NCBI GenBank assembly: GCA_002286715.1
Contig: NSJX01000004.1
Location: 260,253-324,252 of the forward strand
DNA: 64,000 nt
Source: Dentipellis sp. KUC8613
Taxonomy: Eukaryota; Basidiomycota; Agaricomycetes; Russulales; Hericiaceae
Direction of reading: 5' to 3'
Shown: positions 9,185-22,000 of the stretch, in pieces
Position numbering within the stretch: position 1 is the first letter of the stretch
Layout: each line of letters starts with the position of its first letter
The notes under the pieces: model-generated
Seen by the model: only the letters and a program-made list of their open reading frames with translations
What the model was told of the DNA's origin: nothing
The model's database searches: none
Program-made: the position numbers and the translations under genes

Positions 9185-11628
9185 CTACAATGAAGGATCT
9201 GAGCGGCTCGGCTCTTCCGTAGATTCTGCGATTGGCTCCTGAACATCCTTCATGTCGACAGCGGCACCAGGCTCAGCAGCCTTTCTGTCCCTGAACAGCG
9301 TCATAAAGCGGGACAGAAGGGGGCGATCGCCTGTCCAAACAAAAGACAGAGTAATGGCCAAAGTGAGCAGACCGATGGCCAAGACGCTCAAACCCATCCA
9401 GCCCCGCGATACATGTTGGAAAATCTGTCACACAAAACTCGAAATTAAGAAAGAAGATGGAAATAGCAGAAGCGAAAGACATGCCTGGCCACCGATGATA
9501 GGTCCGACTAAGGCAAGGATGTTAAATCATTTGATACGAAATCCATTGAGAAGACTTACCACACGACCCAAGCCCATAGGCAAGGTTATAAGCGCCATAC
9601 GCATGCGCGTCTAGGAGCAAATGAAGTTACGACTGAAATGATAGGTTCAAGAACGTACAGCCGACTCCTTCCAGCTTGGTGGACACGATCGCCAACTCGC
9701 GGGTGAGCGGTGCAACAACAGCCGCCGTGAAGAAACCTGCATGCAATGCGTCAGGACTCAGAATCATTGCACCGTACCTGCGGAAGACATTGAAACTGAC
9801 TCTCGATGGCGTATGCCACGATGAACAAGGCTAATTTTCCTTCGATGATGACGATGCCCCACCAGGGTAGTGACATTACCAAACATGCGAAGGTGATCCA
9901 CTCGGCTCCATGGCTATCAGAAAGCCAACCGGCGAGCGGAGATGCTGTAATACAGTGAAGGCATAAGTCACGGCATGATGTGGATATTGGGACACATACA
10001 GAATAGTACAGGCACAACTGCAGCGATGAAGACAAGCCCTGCCTTGGAAGAGTCAAGTCCCCATACGCGCTGGAGATGCAATGGGATAACTGTCTCCTGA
10101 CTGCTATATGTGATACTGGCACAGAAACAATTGTAAGCATTAGTCGATGATGCATACCGCCGGAAAGTACGCACCCATAAATCAAGATATTTGCGATGGT
10201 CACGACCGCACGGGGTGACTTCATTAACTTGATCATAACTTGCATTAACGAGATCTGCTTAAAAGTGCCTGCCGCAGCAATGGCCTGTTCGACTATGGTC
10301 GTCGCTTGATCGTCCGAAGCTCCAGCTCCAGGGGATGTAGCGTGATCAGATGCAACTGCAGACGGCTGTTCTTGAACGCCTTCAGACTCAATTTTGTCCT
10401 TTTCGTCGGGAAGAACCGCTGCTCCTCCGCCGTCTGTAGGCTTTTCTTCGTCGGAGGGGACGATAGAGAGGGAAGGATCGAACCCCCATGTCCTCGCGAC
10501 TCGAGGTTCGATAATGAGCAATCGCCCTACGACGTCGGCGAACGTGACAATGATTCCGAAGATGAAGGGCGCGCGGAACCCAAGTTTACTGTAAAGAGCA
10601 CCGCCTACGGGAGGACCAATCAAGAGCCTGACACAGAGTCAGCCGCTATATCTCCAAACGAACTATACATGGATACGCACCCTAATGGCAATCCTGACAT
10701 TGCCAAACCGAGCTGGCCTGAAGATTATTTGAGCCCCTGACCATGACCCAGATAATTGAAGCAGATACGCACGTCCGACGTATTCTTCTGGGGTAGCATC
10801 ACATCTTCGCAGACCGGTCAGAGAAGAGAAGAGAGTATCACACCGCTAGGCTCACAGTAGGGCCAAAGCAACAACCCAAACCATCGACGAACTGATCCCC
10901 TGAATTACACGGGCGCAGGCCATTACCCAGTACGATGGTGCCTCCATAAGCATAATTTGAGACCCAATCAGGGAGATTAGTCCGAGGAGCAGAGGCATCT
11001 GCCGCGTGTTGTAACGTTCGGAATACCATGCGATGGGAGGCGTCGCTACATGGAGCACCTAATCAGGATAATACATCATATAACAAACAGGATCACGTAC
11101 AGAACACCAAACCGCCAGACTTTGTGAGGAAGTGAATATTAGGGTCAAGACACATCTCATAACAAAGAAAAGAATCCTGCATACATAGGCGAAGAGCAAG
11201 TATCCCACGAGGGCAGACACGTTGCTATACCCCTTCTTCTCCAGCTCGAATGGGAAGACGGGTATAACGATAGAATAAACTATAAGATCAGTCGTAATAC
11301 CTGACCATGCGCTGTAACTTCAGTAGAGGTACACACGGGGTGCTTGGGAACATACCTAGTCCCACGACTACGAGACCAAGTCAATCATGACTACTATATA
11401 TGAATAATTGAGCGCGTACCTAAAGTGATAAACCATACAGATGCGCGCCATTCGAGACCCCAAGGACGACGACGCTCGACTTCGGCTGGAGGGTGGGATG
11501 AGAAGAACGACGTGAGCCACGTCGGAAACACACGGCTGGTCCTTCAATAAGCGAACGTCGAGCGTGAGCAGTAATCTCACGGGGTTCACACTAAAACGTT
11601 GAACTTACGAAGTTACAGATGCAGTCAT
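9185..11628 (-). CDS. Major facilitator superfamily transporter, DHA1-like
   Basis: This is a proton-coupled membrane transporter with unknown substrate. The ATG at 11628 opens a tiny first exon (MTASVTS), then an exon with 'PWGLEWRASVWFITL' leads into the first helix. Further exons give 'DLIVYSIVIPVFPFELEKKG', 'VSALVGYLLFAY', 'WVMACARVIQGISSS', 'MIGPPVGGALYSKLGFRAPF' (the motif C region of drug:H+ antiporters), a hydrophilic central loop rich in Glu, Asp and Ala, and the second half with 'ISLMQVMIKLMKSPRAVV' and 'GWLSDSHGAEWITFACL'. The C-terminal tail after 'SRFMTLFRDRKAAE' is acidic, ending at the TAG at 9185-9187. About twelve helices and more than ten exons. It resembles vesicular-amine/multidrug DHA1 proteins. 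It diverges from the Fpg gene upstream, sharing a 434-bp promoter region. Confidence 0.88.
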
Positions 11629-12062
11629 TCTTCAGATACTGTAGAAAATAATGATGTGTCCTTGTCCTTCCGTCGCGTCCATAGATATATGTTCGGTCAA
11701 TAGGAGACTCGGGAGGCAACAATTGTCCTTCAGGAGATCTAGTCGTGTGCTGGGTATTTTACAGACCTCCCAAAATCGCCCCCTGAGTAGATGGACCACA
11801 GAGTGCACGACTTGGTGGCGGAAGTAAAGGCAACGGAAAGATGAGACAATGCTGCGGCGGACTTATCGTTATCAGATAACGACTGACTCGGCCGCGTCCG
11901 CTAGATCTTGATCAGGAACGAAGCTGTTGCCTTCGTCATTTCAACCGCAACGCCAACTGAACGCAACCAGGTTACACTAGGTAGCCACAGCTGCCACAAA
12001 ATTATCTTCGAGAACTGAACTACACTGCGTGTAAGAATTTTGAATCTCCACCCTCTACGCAA
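11629..12062. promoter_or_regulatory. Divergent promoter region, MFS / Fpg genes
   Basis: This region separates the start codons of two diverging genes and so must hold both promoters. The part facing the MFS gene has an AT-rich 'catagatatatgttcgg' near 11680-11696. No coding exon is seen. Confidence 0.45.
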
Positions 12063-13635
12063 ATGCCGGAGCTGCCAGGTCCTTTCGCAATTAGTGTCGT
12101 TATGCCAGCGGATGCTGACGCGGAGCCCTCGCAGAAGTTGAAAGGGCCGCTGCTTTAATTCGTTCTCTTGCTCTGGGCGGTACGATAGATAAAGTAGAGA
12201 CAGCCGAAGACACCATCGTCTTCTCAGGTGCCTCGCATGAAGAATTCGTACGAATTTCCGTCGTTGGTGCTGTACGTGCGCCTATAACTTCAGACAGGCA
12301 AAGGAAATCACCACGAGGACTATCAAGGAAGTCGGAAGATATGGTACGCATATGAGACAACGCTTTTTTTAGGTTCCTGAGATGTATTTAGGCAAGGTGT
12401 TCTACCTCATCCTCGACGGAGAGGGTCGTATGCCCGTCTTCCACTTCGGCATGACTGGGATGCTTCAGGTATTATCTACGCCGGTAACCGTCATCCTGAA
12501 ATTCTCCCACTGAAGAGAATCCGTGTAGGTACGAGGAAGTCTACCAATACACTACCGAGAAGCACCACGTAAGACATCCACCGACTGGCCACCCCGATTC
12601 ATGAAAGTCAGCCTCCTTCACGCTAATCAGCTTCGTGTCCTTCCAATCTCACCGCGTAAAACCACAGTTCATCCTCCACATTACGCCCGCATCATCCTCA
12701 ACGCCCATCGAAATAGCTTTCCTCGACGCGCGCCGTCTCGGCCGCATCCGCCTCTGCAAGACGCCCCTCACCGAGCCTCCAATTTCAGCCCTCGGTTTCG
12801 ACCCGATACTCTCGATGCCTGACCTCGAGTACTTCACGAAAGGCGTGCTGAAGCGGACGTGCCCGATCAAAGCGCTGTTGCTTGACCAATCGTTCAGCGC
12901 TGGTGTGGGCAACTGGGTTGCAGGTACGCGTCTAAAGCAACGCTGCTTTCAGAGATTGTTGAAGGCGTCCTCGCTTAGATGAGATTCTGTATCATGCGAG
13001 AGTGCATCCCGAGCAGCGATGTAATACCTTCTCACCGGCGCAGTTGACTGCCCTGCACCATCAGACACAGGAGGTCTGCCGGATAGCAGTAAAGGTGAAC
13101 GCAGACGACAAGAAGTTTCCTGCCGATTGGCTATTTCGACATCGCTGGGTAAGCAAGCTCTGGTTATACGTGCTACCGTATTTCTGAGTGTCGTCGTCGC
13201 AGGATAGAGGGAAGAAGAGTAAGGGAAAAGGTGCGAAGGATACTGAGAGCATGCTAAAGCTGGTGCGTGGTTTGACCTCCCTGGAGCTCGAGCTTACGAT
13301 AACTTCGTTTTGGAGTCCAGCCATCTGGAGAACCTGCCACCATCAAATGGATCACAGTTGGTGGAAGGACGTCTGCGTATATCACAGAGCTGCAGCACCT
13401 TCCTCAGACCCAAGCAGCTGGTAGGAATGGGACCAAAGACAAAACTGAGGACGGAGGCGAAGAGAGCGATCTGACTCCATTATCGGAATCTGATACCGAG
13501 GTGGTTGTAAGGACGAGAGCAGCCAAGAAACGGAAGGCATCTAGCGATGATAGCAAGCCAACGAAACAGCCTCGCACCTCGAAACGAGAGCCGCCGTCCA
13601 CTAGCACGTCGCGTAGAACTGGAAGGAAGAAGTGA
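12063..13635 (+). CDS. Formamidopyrimidine-DNA glycosylase (Fpg/MutM type), zincless-finger form
   Basis: This base-excision repair enzyme removes oxidised purines and cleaves the abasic site. The spliced start reads MPELPEVERA, so the catalytic Pro2 and Glu3 are present; the first intron splits the Glu codon. Later exons give 'GKVFYLILDGEGRMPVFHFG' with the conserved 'MTGMLQ', 'PPRFMKFILH', 'LGRIRLCKTP', 'FDPILSMPDLEYF', and the helix-two-turn-helix region with 'CPIKALLLDQSFSAGVGNWV'. The end of the core is 'GEPATIKWITVGGRTSAYI', which replaces the Cys4 zinc finger with the zincless finger known from plant and fungal Fpg proteins. A long Lys/Arg/Ser/Thr-rich tail follows (TGA at 13633-13635), probably for nuclear localisation or DNA binding. 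About nine exons. It converges on utp5, with the stops 91 bp apart. Confidence 0.93.
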
Positions 13636-13726
13636 GAAGATGCCAGAGCGAGATACATCTTGTACACCGTAGATCGCCCCGGGATGCGCGATAGCTTACC
13701 CATACATTAATGAAAGCTACATACTT

Positions 13727-16236
13727 TTACTCGCTCTCGTCGTCGTCGCTGCCCTCTTCCGACTCCTCTGCCTCGTCGTCTATGAAGCCATTCAGCCTCG
13801 GTCCGCCCTCACTATCATCGTCATCAGAACCCTCTTCACTCTCCTCTTCGTCCTCTTCCTCATCGTCCTCTTCCTCTTCCTCGTCATCCTCGTCAAGCTC
13901 TTCATCGCCACCCAACTCCACATCCTCAATGCTCCCGGCCTCGCTGCCCTCCTCGACCTCAACCTCCATCGCATCTTCATCCTCACTCTCTCCTTCCACG
14001 TACACCCTCGGCTCCCTCCCGTTCACTGCCTTCCCCTTCCCGGCCTGCTTCGCCCCGCCCTTGCGTGACGGCTGCGCAAGCGGCGCCGGCGCGGCCGACG
14101 AGCGAAGCTCAATTTGCTGCAGCACCATGTCGAGCCTTCCGGACAGCGACAGCAGCGAATCCTGCAGGGTCAGGCGCGTCGTGAGCGTCGCATGCAACCC
14201 GGCCAGTCTCGCAACCAGATCCGGCATCTACACCAATCGCACATATCAGCACCCTTGCCACCCCCGATGCAAAACGAGGAACGCAATACGCACAGTCATG
14301 AGATGCCCACTATGCACCACCAGCACCGTCTTAATCCACCGCACGAGCCCGCCAGCCCTCTGGCTGCCCGCCGCGCCACCCCCGCCCTTCATCGTGCCCG
14401 CGCGCTTGCCCCTTCCAAGTCGCTCCACGCACGCATTGAGCAACGGCACCGCGAGCTGCGGGGGCAGCCTGCGCACTGTGTTCATCACGAGCCCGGGCTC
14501 CGTGCTCGACAGACACGTCTCGAGCAGCCGCGTGTCGGACGAGTGCAGCGCTTGGATGAGCGTGCGCGTCAGCGTGATCGACGACGGCGCCGCCGCGGCC
14601 GCCTTCTTGCGCGTGCGCCTGGCGTCGTCTTCAGCGGACGAGGGCGACTCGGAGTCGCTGGCGTGTGCCGGCGCGGAGGCGGGGTCGAGCGCGGTGAGGC
14701 GCTGGCCGAGGCTGAGTTCGGCGAGGTCGACGTCGAGCGCGCCGTCCGCGTCGCGCATGGCGATGTCATCTGCGGAGGCGTCTTGGCCGGGGTCGGTGCC
14801 GGAGCGGACTGCGAGGTTGGGGGCCTCGGCGTAGCGCTTGGTCGGCGCGCCGACGGTGCCTTGGTCCTCGGTGGCCAGTGCAGAGGTGGCGTCCTCGCGG
14901 AATGAAGTGGCGTCTGGAATGAAGTTGCCCGCATCGTCGAGGTATTGCTGAGGGCAGGATTACTTCGAATTATCTTAGAAAGGGGACTGTCTGCACTTAC
15001 GATCACCTCGAACATGGGTCGGAGGCCTCCCACCATCCATGCAACCCGCACGCGGCCCTCCTGGTCGTGCACAAAGGACGCCGATGCTAGTTTGACGGTC
15101 GCGCGCCCCTTTGTGGTCACTCGTACTGTCGATCGTGGGGTCAAAGTGTGTACTTTGTGTTTCCCTTTTTTCGCTGGTGATGAGGCAGAGACGTCGGGCG
15201 AAGGTGTGAACACGGAAACTTTGCCGGACGCAGACAACACGAGGAGATCTTGTTTCCGCGAGGATGAGAAGGCGACTTGTCGCGCGTCGGAGTCGAGAGG
15301 CATAGACGCCAGCAGTTTCCCTTCTTTCGAGGCAGAATCTGGGACCTCCCAGAGATACACGATGCGATCTGCCTCGGCGGCAGACACGAACCGTCTTGGG
15401 GGCTCGCCCTCAGATTTCGACTCCTCCCAGCGCAAGTCAGTAATGTTGGAGGCATGGCCGGTAAAGCTGGCCTTCTCCTGAGGATCGAGCGTATCGGAAA
15501 TGGAAGAAGGGAGGGGCGTGGAGTATAATCGGATGCTATGGTGAGCTAAGAGCAGGCTGGCGTGATCGTCATCCTCCCCATCGACATCCTTGCGGACGCG
15601 TATTGATGTGAATGGTATCCGAGCGCTGTCTTTCCAACTTGCAAGGTGGTTGCTCGTGCGCGCATCCCATAGATGAAGCAGCCCGTCAGAGCTTGAGGTA
15701 TAGAGCGTGGTGGCATTATCTGTCGTCGAGATGTCAAGTGATAGGATAGACGCAGTGCTCGATGGATGGGAGAGGGTGCGCAGAATGCGGCCGTGGGAGG
15801 GAGAGAAAATGAGTACGGAACCGTTCGAAAGGCCCAGGACCACGACTTGCGGCGCATTCGCCTGCTCGACAACAACCGCAGCTCCGCCAGTGCTGTTCCG
15901 CTTTTTCCTTTTCTTCTTCGAAGACAAGTCCTCATCGGGTGCGGACGTCTTGTTTCCCTCGGACGGGTCAAATTGGCTCCACGAGAGTGCCGTTACGCGT
16001 CCGGCATCAACAACGTGCTCCGTCACACTTTGTCCCGAGACAGTGTCATATACTCGCAGCCGGTGTTTGTCGATGGAGAGAGAGATGTACGCGAAGAGAT
16101 CGCCCTTCGGGGAGAACGAGGAGAGGGAAAACACGGAGCTGGAGTTTTCAACGACAGGGTGCGAGAGTGCCGAGGTTGAAGCTGGACGGCCGCGTGGGGG
16201 TTTGACGCGGGCCTTTTTGGATTTTGGGGTCGACAT
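13727..16236 (-). CDS. utp5: U3 snoRNP / t-UTP WD40 protein Utp5 (WDR43)
   Basis: Utp5 belongs to the t-UTP subcomplex of the small-subunit processome and acts in the nucleolus on 35S pre-rRNA. Translation starts at the ATG at 16236 (MSTPKSKKARVKPPRGR), with WD repeats after it: 'VYDTVSGQSVTEHVV', 'GSVLIFSPSHGRILRTL', 'LLHLWDARTSNHLASW', 'ASFTGHASNITDLRW' and 'DRIVYLWEVP'. Two introns separate the WD part, the Utp12-like helical domain ('LGQRLTALDP', 'TRTLIQALHSSDTRLLETC', 'WIKTVLVVHSGHLMT', 'LVARLAGLHATLTTRL') and an extreme Glu/Asp tail with short Ser-Asp blocks. The total is roughly 780-800 residues. An upstream in-frame ATG at 16293 precedes a hydrophobic stretch and an intron-like sequence, so I prefer 16236. 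It shares a 416-bp divergent promoter with pho85. Confidence 0.92.
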
Positions 16237-16652
16237 GGTCTGCGCAGGGCATACTGAGACAAGAAAGCAGCAGGAGGAGAAAGCACATACCAAGTAGCAG
16301 CACGGAGTCGTGGACGCGCTGCAGTCAAAATTTGAGAATGATGAGCGCGCCCGAACGGATGGCGGGCCGCGGCAAGGGGCGGCGGTGCCGGTTGTTGCCG
16401 GCGTCTGAGGTCACTCTGCTCCTTCCTTTTCAAGCACTCATCCAGTTGTCCTCGTCCCCGGACATGCCAGTCCCTTCCGGCCCTCTCTGACTCCTTCCAT
16501 CCCGCCCACCTCTTAAAGCACCCTGATCCTTTGTTGTCACGACTTGATCGTCTTCATCTCCCCCATCATCCATCTCACACTAGACTCAGAGCCGTATAAG
16601 ATCGGAACCACTGTATTATACTAGACTTGTACAGTAACACGCCTGTGCCGCC
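16237..16652. promoter_or_regulatory. Divergent promoter region, utp5 / pho85
   Basis: This is the shared upstream region of two diverging housekeeping genes. The pho85 side is strongly pyrimidine-rich (about 16480-16575), common upstream of fungal housekeeping start sites, and has an AT-rich 'tgtattatactag' near 16612-16624. No exon is evident apart from possible 5' UTR of utp5. Confidence 0.45.
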
Positions 16653-18072
<1,420 letters not shown>

Positions 18073-19014
18073 TAGCCCACTGTGTCGACCTTTGTCACGA
18101 TTCTGGATGTATATTGGATTCTCTTCTATCCCTCTTTCTCATTGTTTCCTTCCTTTTTATTTAATGCCTCTCGAATCTTCCCGCAGCCTCGGTTTGCGAT
18201 TATTCAATAGCTCGTGTATCCCGGCTCGCGTCTCAGCTACGATCCCTCCCGTGCACTGTAAAGTCGAGTATACCGTTTAGTCTTAGTCCGTGTCTAGTCT
18301 CAGTCTCCGTTAACGTCTGTGTCCAACGCCTCGCGAATCTCCGTTCAACTCGTATTTGTTCGCTACTATATTATGTACTTAGCATAGCGCCGCCGCTCGC
18401 AAGTGTATCACCTTCCCATCTCACACCAGGAATCAGGAATGCTAAGCTTTCTTCCATGAAACCGGCAATAGTGACGTTGCATGCACAGCGCTAGCTTCAG
18501 CACCACAAACTAGGAGATTCGTCAGACCTCAGTTTCATATCCAAGCTCCTTGCAAAACGCGCAATGTCTATTCAAACGACATGGCTGTCTAACGGCAAGA
18601 TACGAAACTCCGATACGACGAACGTGTGAGGGTGAGAGTGAGGATACATAAGATAGGGGAGGTAGCCGACTAGGTGGGTGCTGTGCGGGAGTAGCGTGTA
18701 TGATACACCGAGGATCGTAAGGTAAAAGAACAGCGAACAGCGAACGGTGATCATGAACAGTGAAAGTGGTCAATGAACAATGAACATGGAACAGTGAACA
18801 TGGGACTGCGAACGGAGATTGCGTATGTCATAGGTCGTAATCATGAAGAGAAGGCGTAGGCGTAAAAACAAGATATGCGAGGACGATGTACAGCGGTCAA
18901 CGGGGTGTAGATTACAGAGACGAGATACAACAGCAGGCCGGCAATAAAGATGTGAGGGACATAATTTAGGATGATAGAATACGAGCGGGGACGGGCGGAA
19001 CTCTGCCGTGATTG
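18073..19014. other. Convergent intergenic region (pho85 / histidine kinase)
   Basis: This 942-base spacer lies between two converging genes. The first part (to about 18270) is T-rich and looks like pho85 3' UTR. The second part carries the degenerate GAACAGTGAACA-type repeat listed separately. No exon with family features is seen on either strand. Confidence 0.45.
18726..18818. repeat. Degenerate tandem repeat, consensus near GAACAGTGAACATG
   Basis: Short units such as gaacagcgaacagcgaac, gaacagtgaa, gaacaatgaacatg and gaacagtgaacatg follow one another with small spacers. It lies in the non-coding region downstream of both neighbours' stop codons. The units are too diverged to count exactly by eye. 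Confidence 0.6.
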
Positions 19015-22000
19015 TTATCCGTTGCCGCCGGGGTTGGGAGTGCCAAACGAGGTCAAGAGATGGTTTAGATCGGCTGCACACAAACGAGGGTCTGTTAGTA
19101 TACGGCACAAGGGTAGACTGATCAGGGCATACGTTTCTTCAGAGGCTTCGCTAAAAAGGCGTTCATTCCGGCACTTAAACATAGTCGTTTGGTGGATTCT
19201 TGGCAATCCGCGCTCAGCGCTATGACTTTCGAAATGGTCAGTAACAACGGGAGTATGTCTGCGAAGGCGACACATACCAGGAAGGAACTCGGACACCTTT
19301 CGTCGCTCCTCTAAACGTCGCAACCTCTTCACAGCTTCGACACCATCACATATAGGCATGTCTGATGATTCGACGTGAGAAAGTATCGAGACAAACATAT
19401 AGGTCAGGACTCACGATGATCGAACAATGCGACGCTGAAGTAGCCTGGCTCGTGACTTTCCCATTCTGCAAGAACGGGTAAGTATATTGAGGAAATTGTA
19501 TGCAAATGAGGAACATACCCCGGATAGCCTCTTCACCGTTAGACGTTGCTACTACGTTTAAGTCGAAGCGTTCCAGTTGTTTCACTAGGAGCTTCTGCGC
19601 AACAGGATTGTCTGAGATACGATAATGTCAGCTGGAGTCCGTTGTAGGCCCTAAGATAACGGCGTACCCTCAGCAATGAGCACGTTCCCGAACAACGTCC
19701 GAGCACCAGCCGCTTCGTGCGTGTCCATGGACGTCTCAGCAGTCGTATAAGCCTCCTTCGGGAGGTTCATCATGCTGGCCATGGTCTGCAAGATTCTGAG
19801 CTTGCGCGGCGGCTTCGTCAAGCGCACCACGCCCGGGATATCGCTCCTGAGCATCTGGGTTCCCGAAGAACTATTATTGGTAACGGGGGTATAAAAGTGG
19901 ATGATCTTCGTGTCCTTGAGCATCGGGAGGTTCAGAGTCTTGATGAGTCGTGCTGTCTCCTCTGCGGCTTCTTCAGCTTGGTGATCGAGGAAGATGAAGT
20001 CGAGAGGACCGTCCATGGTCCCTGCGTTCCGGAGATATGCTTCCAGCTCTGGCAGGACGGAGACGGTAGTCACGTGGAACCCTTCAAGCATATTCTTAAG
20101 AAGGCCTGAGGTCGCATCGGAGAGCGAACTGATGAGGATGCGAGGGATGCGCATTTTCATCACTTGTGTCTTCACGTGCTCAATGTCCGCTTCAGCCTGA
20201 AAGAGGGATATCAACGTCCAGTTCGACATGAACGACCAAAAGACCGCATACCTTGCGAGACTCCTCAGAATCAAAGGTCTTGGTTGGTATTGTGAACCAG
20301 AACATCGAGCCCTTGCCAAGTTCGGAATGGACTCCAATGACGCCGCCCATGAGTTTCACCAGCTGCCGACAGATTGACAAACCTAGACCCGTTCCACCGA
20401 AGCGCCGGGTGGACGAGTTGTCGGCCTGCTGGAAGGGCACAAATAGCAAGTCTACGTCCTTGGCCGACAAACCAATCCCAGTGTCCCTAGAATACAGCTG
20501 AGGGCGGAGCACAAAAGATCTGTCAAGCGTGACTTACTGGATGACAAACTTCAGGTTGATATCTCCTTCGTGACTAGGCAGAGTCGAAGATCTGTCCACG
20601 GAGCAGAGTACCTTGACAGATCCTTCCGAAGTGAATTTGACCGCATTGCCAATCAAGTTCATGAGGACTATGGAGTGCATGAGCGACCTTGCCTATGACT
20701 CTGGAATCGGTGTACATACTCTGTCGTATTCGGGCGTAATCCGCAGTGACCCCTAGTACTTGCTGTCAGGACCAAACGTGATATACGGACACGAGACACT
20801 CACAGCGAGGAACATCCTTGTCGATATTGAACGATAGATCGAGCTTGCTGGCTGCCGATGGAAGGAGTAATTCCATGCAATCCTAGGCATCATCGAAGAT
20901 GAGATTTGTGCAGCTGGAGGAGGCATAGAACACCTTACCGCGATGATGTTCTCCACGGAGAAGCCAGAATATTCCAGTTTGACCGCTAGTATCCCGTTAG
21001 TTCCATTTATTTGCCTACGCGAACATGGGAAAAAGTAACTCACCTGACGCCTCTAGCTTGCTGTAGTCCAAGATGGAATCGATGATCTTGAGTAACAGCT
21101 CGCATGACTGCTTGGCCGTTTGCACTGAACAAAGAGTTCAGTAAATCGCGAGCGCACAAGTTCTGAGTGCCTACCAATCTCATTCTGCCCAGAATTAAGC
21201 TCGGTACCGCTGAGAATATCTAGCAAACCGTAAAAGGAACTAGATGTGATACCGATATTAGATATCGCCAACGTCTCGAACAGGGAATAAACGCACCTGA
21301 AAGGCGTCCGCAACTCGTGCGACATCGAGGCCAAGAAATTACTCTTGATCTAGACGCCAGCGTCAGCGCATTCGATTACTGGAAACGCCGAGTCTCCCAA
21401 ACCTTTGTCGCCTTCAGAGCATCCTCCCGACTCCGCCTTGCCGCCTCGAGCGCCTCCCGCTGCGACGAGATCATCTTCAAGTTCTCCCTCGTTCCAGCCT
21501 GTACAGAGCGGAACAACAGCGCATTGGCGACACTGATGTTCGCCTGTTGGACAAGGAGCGTCAAGAGTGTGACCGTGTTGTGCGAGAACGGATATCTTGA
21601 AGCCATATACAGAGCCCCGAATGTTTGTCCCCGATTACTGAATATCGGCAAGCAAAGCACGGATCGGTGGGGACTTTGTTGTGCCTCGGATGCAAAGCGT
21701 GAATCCGAAGAGACATCGTCGTATGATATTCGCTCCTTGGTGTTGAGAGCTGAACGAAAAGATGAGTGACTGCTTCACATTCGAAATCGTCCATTGCGCA
21801 CCATGCTGGATGATAGCTCTTTGCAATGGATCTGAGATCATCCTTAGCGGTAACGGGTTCCTTGGGGAGAAAACAATAAACACATGCTGTCGCGTGAAGA
21901 CAGACCTCGGACGTACTCATGGACTTTGCAGATGTCAGGAGGTGACATCGTCGTGGCTACCGCGTAATCACCGGCTTCACCTGATATGACTATGCAGGCA

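Noticed and set aside
10471..10520. 'gatcgaaccc...gaggttcg' resembling tRNA T-arm sequence
   Set aside because: It lies within the MFS coding region, encodes 'IEPRVARTWGFDPSLS', and lacks the other tRNA parts.
13796..13960. Plus-strand Ser-rich ORF opposite the utp5 tail
   Set aside because: It is the antisense of the Glu/Asp tract (GAG/GAC versus CTC/GTC codons) and has no independent support.
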